Positions 32,742 through 42,063 of a stretch of 64,000 nucleotides of DNA are shown in pieces; within the stretch, counting starts at the first letter, position 1, and each line of letters starts with the position of its first letter. The position numbers and the translations under genes are program-made. Origin of the DNA: CAVALG01 sp045576295. Lineage in GTDB: Bacteria > Bacillota > Clostridia > Oscillospirales > Acutalibacteraceae. The notes beneath the pieces are model-generated. The model was not told where the DNA came from and made no database searches. It was given only the letters and a program-made list of their open reading frames with translations. The stretch is from contig JAZNGF010000010.1 in the NCBI GenBank assembly GCA_045576295.1, positions 1 through 64,000 of the forward strand, written 5' to 3'.

Positions 32742-34295
32742 TTATTTTGCAAAGTCAACCACGCGGTTTTCGCGGATAAGGTTGATTTTGATCTGACCCG
32801 GGTATTCAAGCTCGTCTTCAACGCGCTTTGCAATATCGCGGGCGATAAGAACCATTTGCTCGTCAGATACCTGGTCGGGCTTGATAATAACCCTGATTTC
32901 GCGGCCTGCCTGAATTGCAAACGATGTCTCTACTCCCTTGAAGGAATTGGCGATTTCCTCAAGTTTTTCAAGACGTTTAATGTAGTTTTCAAGGTTTTCC
33001 CTGCGTGCACCGGGGCGAGCTGCCGAAATAGCGTCGGCCGCCTGAACTAAGCAGGCAATAACGGTTTTGGCCTCAACATCGCCGTGGTGTGCGTGAATTG
33101 CGTGAATAACCTGATCGTTTTCTTTATACTTTTTAGCAGCCTCAACGCCGAGCATAATGTGTGAGCCTTCCTGCTCGTGGTCAAGCGCCTTGCCGATGTC
33201 GTGTAAAAGGCCTGCGCGTTTTGCAAGCGCAACATCTTCACCGAGCTCGGCAGCCATTAAACCTGCAAGGTAGCAAACCTCGGTTGAATGGTTAAGCACG
33301 TTCTGGCCGTAGCTTGTGCGGTAGTGAAGTTTACCCAACAGCTTGATAATTTCAGGGTGCATATGGGCAATTCCTGCATCGAGCATTGCGCGTTCACCTT
33401 CGCGTTTGATGGTGTGCTCAACCTCTGATTTTGCCTTTGCAACCGATTCTTCAATTTTAGCGGGGTGAATTCTACCGTCGGTAATTAATCTTTCAAGGGC
33501 CAAACGCGCAACTTCGCGGCGGATCGGATCGAAGCTTGAAACAGTGATTGCTTCGGGCGTATCATCAATAATAAGGTCAACCCCTGTTGCGGTTTCAATG
33601 GCGCGGATATTGCGGCCCTCACGGCCGATTATCCTTCCCTTCATTTCATCGTTCGGTAGCGGCACTACCGAAACGGTGGTTTCGCTTGAATGGTCGGCCG
33701 CGCAGCGCTGAATTGCCTGGCAGATGAGCTCTTTCGATTTAACATCTACCTCTTCTTTAAACTGCTGCTCGTATTCAAGCACCTTAACTGCTTTTTCGTG
33801 GCAAAGTTCATCGTCTAATGCGGCGATAAGCTGTGCCTTAGCCTGCTCGGATGTAAGGCCTGAGATTTTTTCAAGCATTTCAAGCTGGCTTCTTTTGATT
33901 TGGTCAGCTTCTTCGATTCTTTGTTCAAGATCTTTTATGCGAAGGCTGATCTTTTCTTCTTTTGCTTCAATGTTGTCGATTTTTTTGTCGAGTGATTCTT
34001 CTTTTTGCTGAAGCCTGCGCTCTTGCCTTTGAACTTCGCTTCTGCGATCTTTAATTTCACGGTCGGCTTCGGTTCTAAGGTTGAAGATTTCATCTTTTGC
34101 TTCAAGAACGGCTTCTTTCTTCTTTGCTTCTGCAGCTTTCATTGCATCGCTTAAAATGCGCCTTGCTTCATCTTCGGCCGAGCCGATGGTAGCTTCAGAC
34201 TTTTTGCGCCTGAACGATATACCGAGAAGGAAGAACACAACCGCGATAACCACTGCTATAACAGCAAAGATTACAATAACAATTGGATCGGGCAC
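32742..34295 (-). CDS. rny: Ribonuclease Y
   Basis: Membrane-anchored endoribonuclease that starts mRNA decay and riboswitch turnover in Gram-positives. 517 residues. An N-terminal helix (about 4-25), a long charged coiled coil (about 30-145), a KH domain with GRIIGREGRNIRAIE near 210, and an HD domain with LLHDIGKALDHE near 365. GTG 34295 is chosen because aaggagg sits 8 bp upstream; GTG 34304 overlaps that site. Monocistronic. Confidence 0.96.
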   Translation of the reverse strand: MPDPIVIVIFAVIAVVIAVVFFLLGISFRRKKSEATIGSAEDEARRILSDAMKAAEAKKKEAVLEAKDEIFNLRTEADREIKDRRSEVQRQERRLQQKEESLDKKIDNIEAKEEKISLRIKDLEQRIEEADQIKRSQLEMLEKISGLTSEQAKAQLIAALDDELCHEKAVKVLEYEQQFKEEVDVKSKELICQAIQRCAADHSSETTVSVVPLPNDEMKGRIIGREGRNIRAIETATGVDLIIDDTPEAITVSSFDPIRREVARLALERLITDGRIHPAKIEESVAKAKSEVEHTIKREGERAMLDAGIAHMHPEIIKLLGKLHYRTSYGQNVLNHSTEVCYLAGLMAAELGEDVALAKRAGLLHDIGKALDHEQEGSHIMLGVEAAKKYKENDQVIHAIHAHHGDVEAKTVIACLVQAADAISAARPGARRENLENYIKRLEKLEEIANSFKGVETSFAIQAGREIRVIIKPDQVSDEQMVLIARDIAKRVEDELEYPGQIKINLIRENRVVDFAK

Positions 34296-34424
34296 TGAAT
34301 GCACCTCCTTAATATAATAAAACGCAAGTTTTTACAAAAAGGCCGCGTTGTTCGCCTTGTTGCATGTAGTCAATTGAAACTGCCCGCCACAGCAGCCTCA
34401 TAGTGAATGCATACCATTTAACAT

Positions 34425-34451
34425 TTTATAGTAAAATGGCCGTTATGTCAA
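34425..34451 (-). promoter_or_regulatory. Possible promoter of rny
   Basis: On the minus strand TTGACA (34451-34446), a short 15-bp spacer and TATAAA (34430-34425). The leader would be about 120 nt. Confidence 0.45.
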
Positions 34452-34556
34452 GTTAAAAATGGCTTTTCAAGCCCCTTTGCGGCAACCTTGAAAATATTTT
34501 CCATATTAGGTAATTTAGGGGTGGGAATGCATAGCAGTGGCTAAATATCATTTGTG

Positions 34557-34602
34557 TTGATAAATCCCTTTGTGTGAAATTGATAAATCCCTATGCGCGA
34601 AA
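34557..34602 (+). repeat. Tandem 23-bp repeat upstream of azlC
   Basis: ttgataaatccct is present twice, each followed by a similar tgNgNgaaa, as adjacent 23-bp units (34557-34579, 34580-34602). The second ends 7 bp before the azlC -35, a position suited to an activator or repressor. The rest of the 34305-34677 gap has no ORF. It also holds a 14-mer (34520-34533) shared with 42622-42635. Confidence 0.55.
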
Positions 34603-34609
34603 TACCGTA

Positions 34610-34638
34610 TTGCAGAAAGAACAAAATTGATATATAAT
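34610..34638 (+). promoter_or_regulatory. Promoter of azlCD
   Basis: TTGCAG (34610-34615), 17-bp spacer, TATAAT (34633-34638). Confidence 0.65.
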
Positions 34639-34677
34639 TAACTTTATGCAGTAAGAAGATTACTTGGTGGGATATTA

Positions 34678-35424
34678 ATGAAGAAAAACAGTTTTTTAAA
34701 AGGATTAACCGATGGCCTGCCTATATGCTTCGGTTATTTTTCGGTGGCCTTTGCATTTGGAATTTTTGCGGTTCAAAAAGGCATTCCTGTTTTGGGGGCA
34801 CTTTTTATATCAATGGCTAATGTAACATCGGCAGGGCAGCTGGCGGCGGTTCCTATAATCGTTTCGGGCGGCGGCCTGCTCGAGCTTGCCACTTCGCAGC
34901 TTGTTATAAACCTGCGTTATTCGCTTATGTCGGTTTCGCTTTCGCAAAAGTTTGATAATTCCATCAGCCTTTTCGACCGATTTATTATCTCTTTCGTTAA
35001 CACCGATGAGGTTTTTGCGGTGGCCTCGGCAAGGCGGGGCGAGGTTGGCAGAAAATATATGTACGGCCTTATTATAACGCCGTTTTTAGGTTGGAGTATC
35101 GGTACCTTAGTGGGCGCTATTGCGGGCGATATTTTGCCTGCGATTGTTATATCTTCGCTCGGTGTTGCAATTTACGGAATGTTCATAGCTATTGTTGTGC
35201 CCCAAATGAAGGCCGAAAAGGCGGTTACTGCCTGCGCGGCGCTGGCTGTTGCGCTTAGCTGCGCATTTTGGTTCATACCGTTTTTAAAGGATGTTCCTCA
35301 AGGGTTTGTTATTATTATCTGTGCCGTTGCGGCAAGTGCGCTTCTGGCCATAATAGCACCGGTTAATGCGCCCGAAAGCGATGAAAATATTTTAGAAGAA
35401 GGGCAGGTGCGCGAAAATGCCTGA
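34678..35424 (+). CDS. azlC: AzlC family branched-chain amino acid exporter subunit
   Basis: Large subunit of an amino acid efflux system. 248 residues, about six to eight membrane helices. Start MKKNSFLKGLTDGLPICFGYFSVAFAFG is typical of AzlC, as is the NLRYSLMSVSLS segment near 78. It overlaps azlD by 8 bp, the usual pairing. The tandem repeat upstream suggests ligand-dependent control. Confidence 0.92.
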   Translation: MKKNSFLKGLTDGLPICFGYFSVAFAFGIFAVQKGIPVLGALFISMANVTSAGQLAAVPIIVSGGGLLELATSQLVINLRYSLMSVSLSQKFDNSISLFDRFIISFVNTDEVFAVASARRGEVGRKYMYGLIITPFLGWSIGTLVGAIAGDILPAIVISSLGVAIYGMFIAIVVPQMKAEKAVTACAALAVALSCAFWFIPFLKDVPQGFVIIICAVAASALLAIIAPVNAPESDENILEEGQVRENA

Positions 35425-35737
35425 TTTAAAATTTTTTGCGTATCTTGGCGTTATGGCGGGTGTAACCTATTTAGTGCGGATGCTACCCATGGTTCTTGTT
35501 AAGAAAAAGATAACTAACCGCTTTATACTGTCGTTCTTGCACTATATGCCTTATGCAGTTTTAAGCGTTATGACTATACCTGCGGTGTTTTTTGCAACAA
35601 ACCACTTAAGTTCAGCTATTGTGGGGTTCGGTGTGGCGCTAATTTTAGCCTATTTTGAAAAAAGCCTTGTAACGGTGGCGGCGGGTGCTTCACTCGGCGT
35701 TTTAGCGGTCGAGCTTATTATGAAATATTTTGTTTAA
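35417..35737 (+). CDS. azlD: AzlD family branched-chain amino acid exporter subunit
   Basis: Small partner of AzlC. 106 residues with three or four membrane helices. TYLVRMLPMVL near 19-29 and FLHYMPYAVLSVMTIPAVF near 45 match AzlD. Translation is coupled to azlC by the overlap. Confidence 0.9.
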   Translation: MPDLKFFAYLGVMAGVTYLVRMLPMVLVKKKITNRFILSFLHYMPYAVLSVMTIPAVFFATNHLSSAIVGFGVALILAYFEKSLVTVAAGASLGVLAVELIMKYFV

Positions 35738-35782
35738 GGTTTGGTTTGCGGCAGCTCCAAATTATTTAAGGAGATGGTTTTT

Positions 35783-36712
35783 TTGAAAAAAATATACGAT
35801 TCTGTTGAACAGCTTATAGGCAAAACCCCTTTGTTAGAACTTAAAAATATTCAAAAAGAGTTAGGTCTTGAAGCAAGGCTTCTTGCAAAGCTTGAATATT
35901 TTAACCCTGCGGGCTCGGTTAAAGACAGGGTTGCTTTATCGATGATAAACGATGCCGAAGAAAGGGGCGTGCTCACACCCCAATCGGTTATAATTGAGCC
36001 AACCTCGGGCAACACGGGGATTGGCCTTGCCTCGGTTGCGGCGGCAAGGGGATATAAAATTATAATAGTTATGCCCGACAGTATGTCGGCCGAGCGCCGC
36101 CGCTTTATGCAGGCGTTTGGCGCAGAACTTGTTTTAACCGAAGGCGCAAAGGGCATGGCAGGCGCCATTGAAAAGGCCGAAGAACTCGCTCGCGAAATTC
36201 CAAACAGCTTTTTAAGCGGCCAGTTTGTGAACCCTGCTAACCCTAAAATTCATTTTGAAACAACAGGCCCCGAAATATATGAAGACACTTGCGGTGAGGT
36301 TGACATATTCGTTGCAGGCGTTGGAACGGGCGGAACTATAAGCGGAACGGGCGAATTTTTAAAATCGAAAAACGCTGATATTAGGGTTGTTGCGGTTGAG
36401 CCAGAGGGTTCGCCTGTTTTAACCGAAAACAGGGCAGGCGCACACAAGCTTCAGGGCATTGGTGCCGGCTTTGTTCCGCAGGTTTTAAACACTAAAATTT
36501 ACGATGAGGTTATCACCTGCGGCGATGAAGATGCATTTGAAGCCGCAAGGCTTATAGGCAAGCGCCAGGGCGTTCTTGTGGGAATATCTTCAGGTGCGGC
36601 TCTACACGTGGCAATAGAGGTTGCAAAGCGCCCCGAAAACCAGGGCAAAACAATTGTTGTTCTGCTTCCCGATTCGGGCGACAGATACCTTTCAACCGAT
36701 TTGTTCGATTAA
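35783..36712 (+). CDS. cysK: Cysteine synthase (O-acetylserine sulfhydrylase)
   Basis: PLP enzyme making cysteine from O-acetylserine and sulfide. 309 residues. The PLP lysine is K47 in NPAGSVKDR. The substrate loop EPTSGNTGIGLA and the glycine-rich GTGGTISGTGEFL stretch are present. TTG 35783 is preferred, with aaggag 9 bp upstream; ATG 35774 would leave no space after the SD. It follows azlCD by 45 bp and may be co-transcribed, linking cysteine synthesis with amino acid export. Confidence 0.95.
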   Translation: MKKIYDSVEQLIGKTPLLELKNIQKELGLEARLLAKLEYFNPAGSVKDRVALSMINDAEERGVLTPQSVIIEPTSGNTGIGLASVAAARGYKIIIVMPDSMSAERRRFMQAFGAELVLTEGAKGMAGAIEKAEELAREIPNSFLSGQFVNPANPKIHFETTGPEIYEDTCGEVDIFVAGVGTGGTISGTGEFLKSKNADIRVVAVEPEGSPVLTENRAGAHKLQGIGAGFVPQVLNTKIYDEVITCGDEDAFEAARLIGKRQGVLVGISSGAALHVAIEVAKRPENQGKTIVVLLPDSGDRYLSTDLFD

Positions 36713-36757
36713 AGCAGCGCTTGCTTTAATCGCAAACTAAACTTTGGGGTGTTTTTG

Positions 36758-37600
36758 GTGGAAAATGAAAAAAGGCTAAAAAGGGTGCTGGCTGTTAACG
36801 ATCTGTCGTGCTATGGCAAATGCTCGCTAACAGTGGCCCTTCCCATACTATCAAGCCTTGGTGTTGAGGCGGTTCCGCTTCCAACCTCGGTTTTGTCATA
36901 CCATACTGCGGTTTATGACGATTACACCTTGCTTGACACAAGCGAGGAAATGCAGAAAATACTTTCCCGCTGGAATGAACATGGGCTTTTCTTCGATGCG
37001 GTGATGACGGGCTATTTTGCAAATACTGCCCAAATTGATATATGCGTTGAATATATTAAGGGGCTAAAGCGCAAATCTTTTATATTGGTTGACCCTGTTA
37101 TGGCCGATAACGGCTCGCTTTATTCGGGGTTCGACAATGTGCTGCCAAAACGTATGCGTGAGCTTTGCTCGCTTGCCGATATTATAACCCCCAACCTTAC
37201 CGAAGCCTTTCTTTTGGCGGGCAAAGAATACAAGCCTAATTTGAATGAAGCAGAGGTTAGAGAACTTGCAGAAGCGCTTTTAGAGCTTGGGCCCGGTGCT
37301 GTTGCTATAACGGGTGTTCGCGCGGAAGATGGCAGTATGCAGGATGTGTTTTTAAGTGATGATGAATTTTTTAGTTTCACGCATCCGTACACCCATGCTT
37401 GCATGCACGGAAGCGGCGATGTTTTCGCAGCGGCGCTTTGCGCGAAAATTATGGCGGGCGACACGGCTTCGGGCGCGGTTAAATTCGCAAGCAGTTTTGC
37501 GAACAACTGCATTAACGAAACCATAAAAGGTGGCAACAAAGCGCCATACGGGCTTGATTTTGAAAGGGTTTTATCAAAAGGGTTTAATTATTCATCATAA
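36758..37600 (+). CDS. Pyridoxamine/pyridoxal kinase family protein
   Basis: Ribokinase-fold kinase of the PdxY/PdxK group, salvaging vitamin B6 to PLP. 280 residues. The start region NDLSCYGKCSLTVALPILSSLGVEAVPLPTS-type sequence is diagnostic. DPVMADNGSLY near 110 and HGSGDVFAAAL near 213 give the catalytic Asp and anion hole. GTG 36758 has ggggtg 6 bp upstream. It follows cysK, itself a PLP enzyme. Confidence 0.88.
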   Translation: MENEKRLKRVLAVNDLSCYGKCSLTVALPILSSLGVEAVPLPTSVLSYHTAVYDDYTLLDTSEEMQKILSRWNEHGLFFDAVMTGYFANTAQIDICVEYIKGLKRKSFILVDPVMADNGSLYSGFDNVLPKRMRELCSLADIITPNLTEAFLLAGKEYKPNLNEAEVRELAEALLELGPGAVAITGVRAEDGSMQDVFLSDDEFFSFTHPYTHACMHGSGDVFAAALCAKIMAGDTASGAVKFASSFANNCINETIKGGNKAPYGLDFERVLSKGFNYSS

Positions 37601-37607
37601 AACATTA

Positions 37608-37643
37608 ACCGCTGTTCGGGTGTTTGCTCGGCAGCGGCTTTTT
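37608..37643 (+). terminator. Terminator after the pyridoxal-kinase gene
   Basis: ccgctg (37609-37614) pairs with cagcgg (37632-37637), then a run of five T. The remaining gap up to 37769 is AT-rich with no recognisable feature. Confidence 0.7.
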
Positions 37644-37769
37644 GGTTGAAAATATATGTTTAATAATCAGCAAAACGGCGGATTATTGATAAAAAATGCC
37701 AAAGGCAGCCTTGGTGGCGGCAAATCTAAAAAAACCAATATGTAAATTATGCTTTTATATAATTTTTAC

Positions 37770-37798
37770 TTGAAAAACCAAGAATTTTTGTGTAAAAT
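37770..37798 (+). promoter_or_regulatory. Promoter of the PucR/CdaR-type gene
   Basis: TTGAAA (37770-37775), 17-bp spacer, TAAAAT (37793-37798). The leader is about 100 nt. Confidence 0.65.
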
Positions 37799-37906
37799 AA
37801 AAATGTATTGTTATATAAGGGGTTTCTGCGCTTAAACTTAGGCAGAAATTGCATTTAATTATCATAAATTACAAGTTTGAATAAACAATTTTTAGGAGGC
37901 GACGAT

Positions 37907-38992
37907 ATGGCAAACCAATTGTTTCAAAGTGTGGTACACCAAATGCAACCTATAATCGACAGAGAAGTTGGGGTTATTGATGAAAATAACCTTGTAATTG
38001 CCTGCAGTGATTTCAGTAAAATCGGTCAAACCCTTGATGTTTTAATATACTATTCCGATATGCTCGGTGATGCTTTTGTTAAAGGTAAATACACCTACAA
38101 GGCGTTCGGAACTGAGCAAAAAACCGATTTTATGGTATATGTAGACGGTGATGATGCACAGGCGGCAAAATATGCCGATTTACTTGCGGTTTCACTTTCG
38201 AAGATCAAATTTTATTACGACGAAAAGTACGACCGCAGCAACTTTGTTAAAAACATAATTTTAGATAACATTCTTCCGGGTGATATTTACTTAAAGGCAA
38301 GGGAACTTCACTTTAACGTTGATATTGCGAGAACAGCATTCATTATAAGAACTGTTGAAAACAGCGATGTTTCGGTTTACAACATAATCCGCAATATTTT
38401 CCCCGATAAAACTAAAGATTTTGTTATAAATATTAACGAAACCGATGTTGTTTTAATTAAAGAAACCCGTGAAGATATTGAAATTGAAGATCTTCATAAT
38501 CTTGCAAAATCAATAACTGCAACCCTTTCAAGTGAATTCTTCCTTCAAGCGGTTGTTGGTATCGGAACCACCGTTAGCAATTTGAAAGATCTTGCAAGGT
38601 CGTTTAAAGAAGCGCAGGTTGCGTTAGAGGTTAGAAAGGTGTTCGATGCTGAAAAGAGTATTGTAAGCTATGGCAACTTAGGTATTGCCCGCCTTATTTA
38701 TCAGCTTCCAACAACCCTTTGCGAATCATTCCTTAAAGAGGTTTTCAGCCGCGGCTCTATTGAAAGTTTCGACCAGGAAATTCTTTTCACAATTCAAACC
38801 TTCTTTGAAAACAACCTCAACGTTTCAGAAACTTCAAGAAAACTGTTCGTTCACAGAAACACCTTAGTTTACAGGCTTGAAAAAATCAAGAAACTAACAG
38901 GGTTAGACTTAAGGGAGTTCGACCACGCAATTGTTTTGAAAATTGCGCTTATGGTTAACAAATATCTTTCCACTAACCCGGTTAAATATTAA
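37907..38992 (+). CDS. PucR/CdaR-type helix-turn-helix regulator
   Basis: 361 residues. The C-terminal ~60 residues are the HTH_30 domain of PucR/CdaR regulators (NNLNVSETSRKLFVHRNTLVYRLEKIKKLTGLDLR). The middle (about 210-290) fits the GGDEF-like CdaR region. The N-terminal domain is not a clear sugar-diacid sensor. ATG 37907 has taggaggcgacgat upstream. It sits 35 bp before ftsE on the same strand, so it might affect division genes; this is inference only. Confidence 0.85.
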   Translation: MANQLFQSVVHQMQPIIDREVGVIDENNLVIACSDFSKIGQTLDVLIYYSDMLGDAFVKGKYTYKAFGTEQKTDFMVYVDGDDAQAAKYADLLAVSLSKIKFYYDEKYDRSNFVKNIILDNILPGDIYLKARELHFNVDIARTAFIIRTVENSDVSVYNIIRNIFPDKTKDFVININETDVVLIKETREDIEIEDLHNLAKSITATLSSEFFLQAVVGIGTTVSNLKDLARSFKEAQVALEVRKVFDAEKSIVSYGNLGIARLIYQLPTTLCESFLKEVFSRGSIESFDQEILFTIQTFFENNLNVSETSRKLFVHRNTLVYRLEKIKKLTGLDLREFDHAIVLKIALMVNKYLSTNPVKY

Positions 38993-39027
38993 ATAAAGTA
39001 AAAAACATAAAAGCAATCAGCGAAAGG

Positions 39028-39771
39028 GTGAGCACAATAGATACACAGCAAACTGGGGCAGAGGTTCAAGAACCGGTAAAGCTTGAACAACCCATCATCG
39101 AATTCAGGGGCGTTTCCAAAACCTATCCAACGGGCACTCACGCACTTGATGACGTTAACATAAAAATTCACAAGGGCGAATTCGTTTTCGTTGTTGGCTC
39201 TTCAGGTGCGGGTAAGAGTACATTTATGAAGCTTATTATGCGCGAAGAAAAGGCCAACACAGGAACAATTATGGTTAACGGATACGACCTTACCCATATG
39301 AAGAAAAAGGATGTTCCCATGCTACGCCGCACAATGGGAATAGTGTTCCAAGATTTCAGGCTTATTCCAAACCTTAACGTGTTTGAAAACATAGCATTTT
39401 CAATGCGTGTTGTGGGCGCTAATAACCGCACCATAAGAAAGAACGTAACAAGAGTGCTTAGAATGGTGGGCCTTGGGCACAAGGCTCGTTCAATGCCGGC
39501 CGAGCTTTCGGGCGGTGAGCAGCAGCGTGTTGGCCTTGCAAGGGCGCTTGTAAACAAGCCCAGCATTATTATAGCCGACGAGCCCACAGGCAACGTTGAC
39601 CCTAATATGTCGTATGAAATTGTTGAACTACTAACCGAAATCAACCGCAGGGGAACAACTATTTTAATGGTAACCCACGAGCACCAGCTTGTGCGCGACT
39701 TTAACCAGCGTGTTGTTATGATTGATAAGGGCCACATTGTTGCCGATAATGCCGACGGAGGTGCAATATGA
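39028..39771 (+). CDS. ftsE: Cell division ATP-binding protein FtsE
   Basis: ATPase of the FtsEX complex that drives a cell-wall hydrolase. 247 residues. Walker A is GSSGAGKST (57-65), the signature is LSGGEQQR and Walker B is SIIIADEP. An N-terminal extension of about 25 residues precedes the usual start. The annotated GTG 39028 lies within the only SD (aaagggtg). An ATA at 39037 is spaced 6 bp from that site, so the real start is uncertain. It overlaps ftsX by 4 bp. Confidence 0.95.
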   Translation: MSTIDTQQTGAEVQEPVKLEQPIIEFRGVSKTYPTGTHALDDVNIKIHKGEFVFVVGSSGAGKSTFMKLIMREEKANTGTIMVNGYDLTHMKKKDVPMLRRTMGIVFQDFRLIPNLNVFENIAFSMRVVGANNRTIRKNVTRVLRMVGLGHKARSMPAELSGGEQQRVGLARALVNKPSIIIADEPTGNVDPNMSYEIVELLTEINRRGTTILMVTHEHQLVRDFNQRVVMIDKGHIVADNADGGAI

Positions 39772-40769
39772 AACCAAGTACCTTTAAATATCTCTTAGGC
39801 ACCGGTATAAAAAATGTTTGGGTTAACAAACTTATGACAGTGGCGTCAATCGGCGTGTTGGTTGCCTGTATGTCGATAATTGGTGCATTTTTGCTAATAA
39901 CAGTTAATGTTGATAAAACCATGCAAAACCTTGAAAAAGAAAATGTTGTGATGGTTTATTTCAACGATATAAACTCGGTGCTTTACGGTGAAGAAAGTGA
40001 TGAGTCGACTATCGACCCATCAACCATAACCGAAGACGAATACCTTGTACATAACGAGGAAGAGGCAAAAGCTATTTGCGAAAAAATCGAAAAAATCTCT
40101 AACGTTAATTCAGTTGAGTATGTTTCAAAAGAAGAAGGGCTTGAACAGCTAAAGGAATCTGTGCTTAGTGAAGATTCGCAGTATTTTGATTTTCTTTCAG
40201 AAGAAGAATACGGCAACCCGTTGTCAGATGGGGCTAGGGTTACATTAACCGATCTTTCGCAGTTTACCGAAACTATTCAAAAAATCGAAGCTATCGAAGG
40301 GGTAGAATCAACCCAGTCGCAGGCAGGCCTTGCCGAGAAGATAACCGCTATCAAAAACGGTGTAACAATGGCTTGTTTTTGGATAGTTGTGATTCTTATG
40401 ATTATTTCATTTGTTATTGTTTCAAACACTATCCGCGTTACAATGTACACAAGGAAACTTGAAATCAGCATTATGAAGGCGGTTGGTGCCACCAACGCAT
40501 TCATTCGTATACCCTTTGTTGTTGAAGGTGTTGTGCTGGGGCTTATTTCGGCCTTCCTTTCAACCGGAATTTTATACTTTATTTACAAAGCGGTTATAGC
40601 AGTTCTTCAAGATAAATTTATGCTGTCAAACATTGTTCCGTTTAAAGATGTTGTGTGGTATGTTCTTGCAATATTCGTTGTAATAGGTGTTATGGCAGGC
40701 CTTATAGGCAGCGTGTTTATGATAGGCAAATATTTAAGAAAAGAGGGGAGCGAGTTTAGTGCGATTTAA
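39768..40769 (+). CDS. ftsX: Cell division protein FtsX
   Basis: Membrane partner of FtsE. 333 residues with four membrane helices: one near 20-45, a large extracellular loop to about 200, then three near 203-225, 250-275 and 300-325. MKAVGATNAFIRIPF near 240 is the FtsX/MacB motif. The start overlaps the ftsE stop; cggaggtg precedes it. Confidence 0.95.
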   Translation: MKPSTFKYLLGTGIKNVWVNKLMTVASIGVLVACMSIIGAFLLITVNVDKTMQNLEKENVVMVYFNDINSVLYGEESDESTIDPSTITEDEYLVHNEEEAKAICEKIEKISNVNSVEYVSKEEGLEQLKESVLSEDSQYFDFLSEEEYGNPLSDGARVTLTDLSQFTETIQKIEAIEGVESTQSQAGLAEKITAIKNGVTMACFWIVVILMIISFVIVSNTIRVTMYTRKLEISIMKAVGATNAFIRIPFVVEGVVLGLISAFLSTGILYFIYKAVIAVLQDKFMLSNIVPFKDVVWYVLAIFVVIGVMAGLIGSVFMIGKYLRKEGSEFSAI

Positions 40770-41958
40770 TATAAAATCAGTTCTTAAGGTTATTGCAGCT
40801 TCGCTTGTGGTTGCGCTTGTTGTTTCGGGCACTGCCACTCCACTTAAACCTATTTCTACAGAGGCAGCCTCATATTCCGAACTTCAAAAACGCTCTAAAG
40901 AGATTGAAAAGGAACTAAAAGATCTTCAGGCGAAGAAGAAATCAGAAGAGGCTATTCAGGCAAAGCTTAAGGAACAAATTAAAAACACTCAAGCAAAAAT
41001 TGATGCATGTAATGCTGTTATAAGCAAATACAATGCTGAAATAAACGCAAAGCAGGTTGAAATTGATGAAAAGCAGGCCGAAATTGCCGATTCAAAGCAG
41101 CTTTTCCGCAAACGCATCCGCTCGATTTATATGAGCGGCAATGCCAGCGGCGATTTGGCGGTTCTTATGGGTGCTGAAGACTTTTCAGACTTTTTGGCGT
41201 TATCACAGTTAACATCGAATATGTCTAACCGCGATGAAAAGTTAATCGAAAGCATTACAGAAGCAATGCAGGTGATACAATCTGCGCAGGAAGAAATTAA
41301 AGATAAGAAGGCTGCGCAGCAGTCGGCGGTTAATAATTTAAATGCCGAGCAGGGCAGGCTTGAATCGCAAAACAGCGCTATTCTTGCCTCACTCAAGAAA
41401 ACCGATGAAGCGTCGGACAAGCTTGAAAGTGAGCACCACAAGCTTCAGGCCGATATGTCGGTTATTTTGAACAGCATGAATAACAGCAGCGGCGGAGGCG
41501 GCGGAGTAGTTAACAATACCAGGTATGAGGGTGAACTTAAGTGGCCTGTTCCAGGGTGCATGAACATAACAAGTGGCTGGGGCCAGCGCTGGGGTTCAAT
41601 GCATAAGGGTATTGATATCGCAGGCGGCGGAATTTGGGGCAAGCCCATTGTAGCGGTTGGCGATGGCGTTATTACAAAAGCCGGTAACTCCTGCACTCAT
41701 GACTACGGTAAAAACGGTTCTTGCGGTTGCGGCGGAGGATACGGCAACTATGCCTATTTAAATGTTAGAACTGCAAGCGGTAACAACTATACCTTGGTTT
41801 ACGGCCATATGAAGAGCTGTATTGTTACAAGGGGTCAGCAGGTAAAAGCAGGCCAGGTTATTGGTTATGTTGGAACAACCGGTTGGTCAACCGGCCCGCA
41901 CCTTCATTATGAAGTTTATAAAAATGGTGTTAATATTAACCCAATGTCGATTTACTAA
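40759..41958 (+). CDS. FtsEX-linked peptidoglycan hydrolase, coiled-coil M23 peptidase
   Basis: EnvC-like murein hydrolase of 399 residues. A signal peptide (about 1-35) is followed by two long coiled-coil stretches (about 40-235) that in relatives contact FtsX. A C-terminal LytM/M23 zinc peptidase domain (about 265-399) has HKGIDIAGG and GPHLHYEV. The metal ligands (HxxxD and HxH) are intact, so it should be active. GTG 40759 overlaps ftsX by 11 bp. Confidence 0.92.
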   Translation: MRFNIKSVLKVIAASLVVALVVSGTATPLKPISTEAASYSELQKRSKEIEKELKDLQAKKKSEEAIQAKLKEQIKNTQAKIDACNAVISKYNAEINAKQVEIDEKQAEIADSKQLFRKRIRSIYMSGNASGDLAVLMGAEDFSDFLALSQLTSNMSNRDEKLIESITEAMQVIQSAQEEIKDKKAAQQSAVNNLNAEQGRLESQNSAILASLKKTDEASDKLESEHHKLQADMSVILNSMNNSSGGGGGVVNNTRYEGELKWPVPGCMNITSGWGQRWGSMHKGIDIAGGGIWGKPIVAVGDGVITKAGNSCTHDYGKNGSCGCGGGYGNYAYLNVRTASGNNYTLVYGHMKSCIVTRGQQVKAGQVIGYVGTTGWSTGPHLHYEVYKNGVNINPMSIY

Positions 41959-41974
41959 AGTTGTTTAAAAGCGA

Positions 41975-42003
41975 AAGCCTGCCGAATTCCGGCAGGCTTT
42001 TTT
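41975..42003 (+). terminator. Terminator of ftsEX-hydrolase
   Basis: Perfect 10-bp stem aagcctgccg/cggcaggctt, loop aattc, then six T. Confidence 0.92.
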
Positions 42004-42022
42004 GTTCCCATAACCCAGGGCA

Positions 42023-42063
42023 TAAAAACTTAAAGCCGCTCACACTTTCCTGTGTGAGCGGCT
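42023..42063 (-). terminator. Terminator of the minus-strand RNA
   Basis: Perfect 12-bp stem agccgctcacac/gtgtgagcggct with a 6-nt loop. On the minus strand it is followed by ttaagttttta; no T-run follows on the plus strand, so it serves leftward transcription. Confidence 0.85.
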
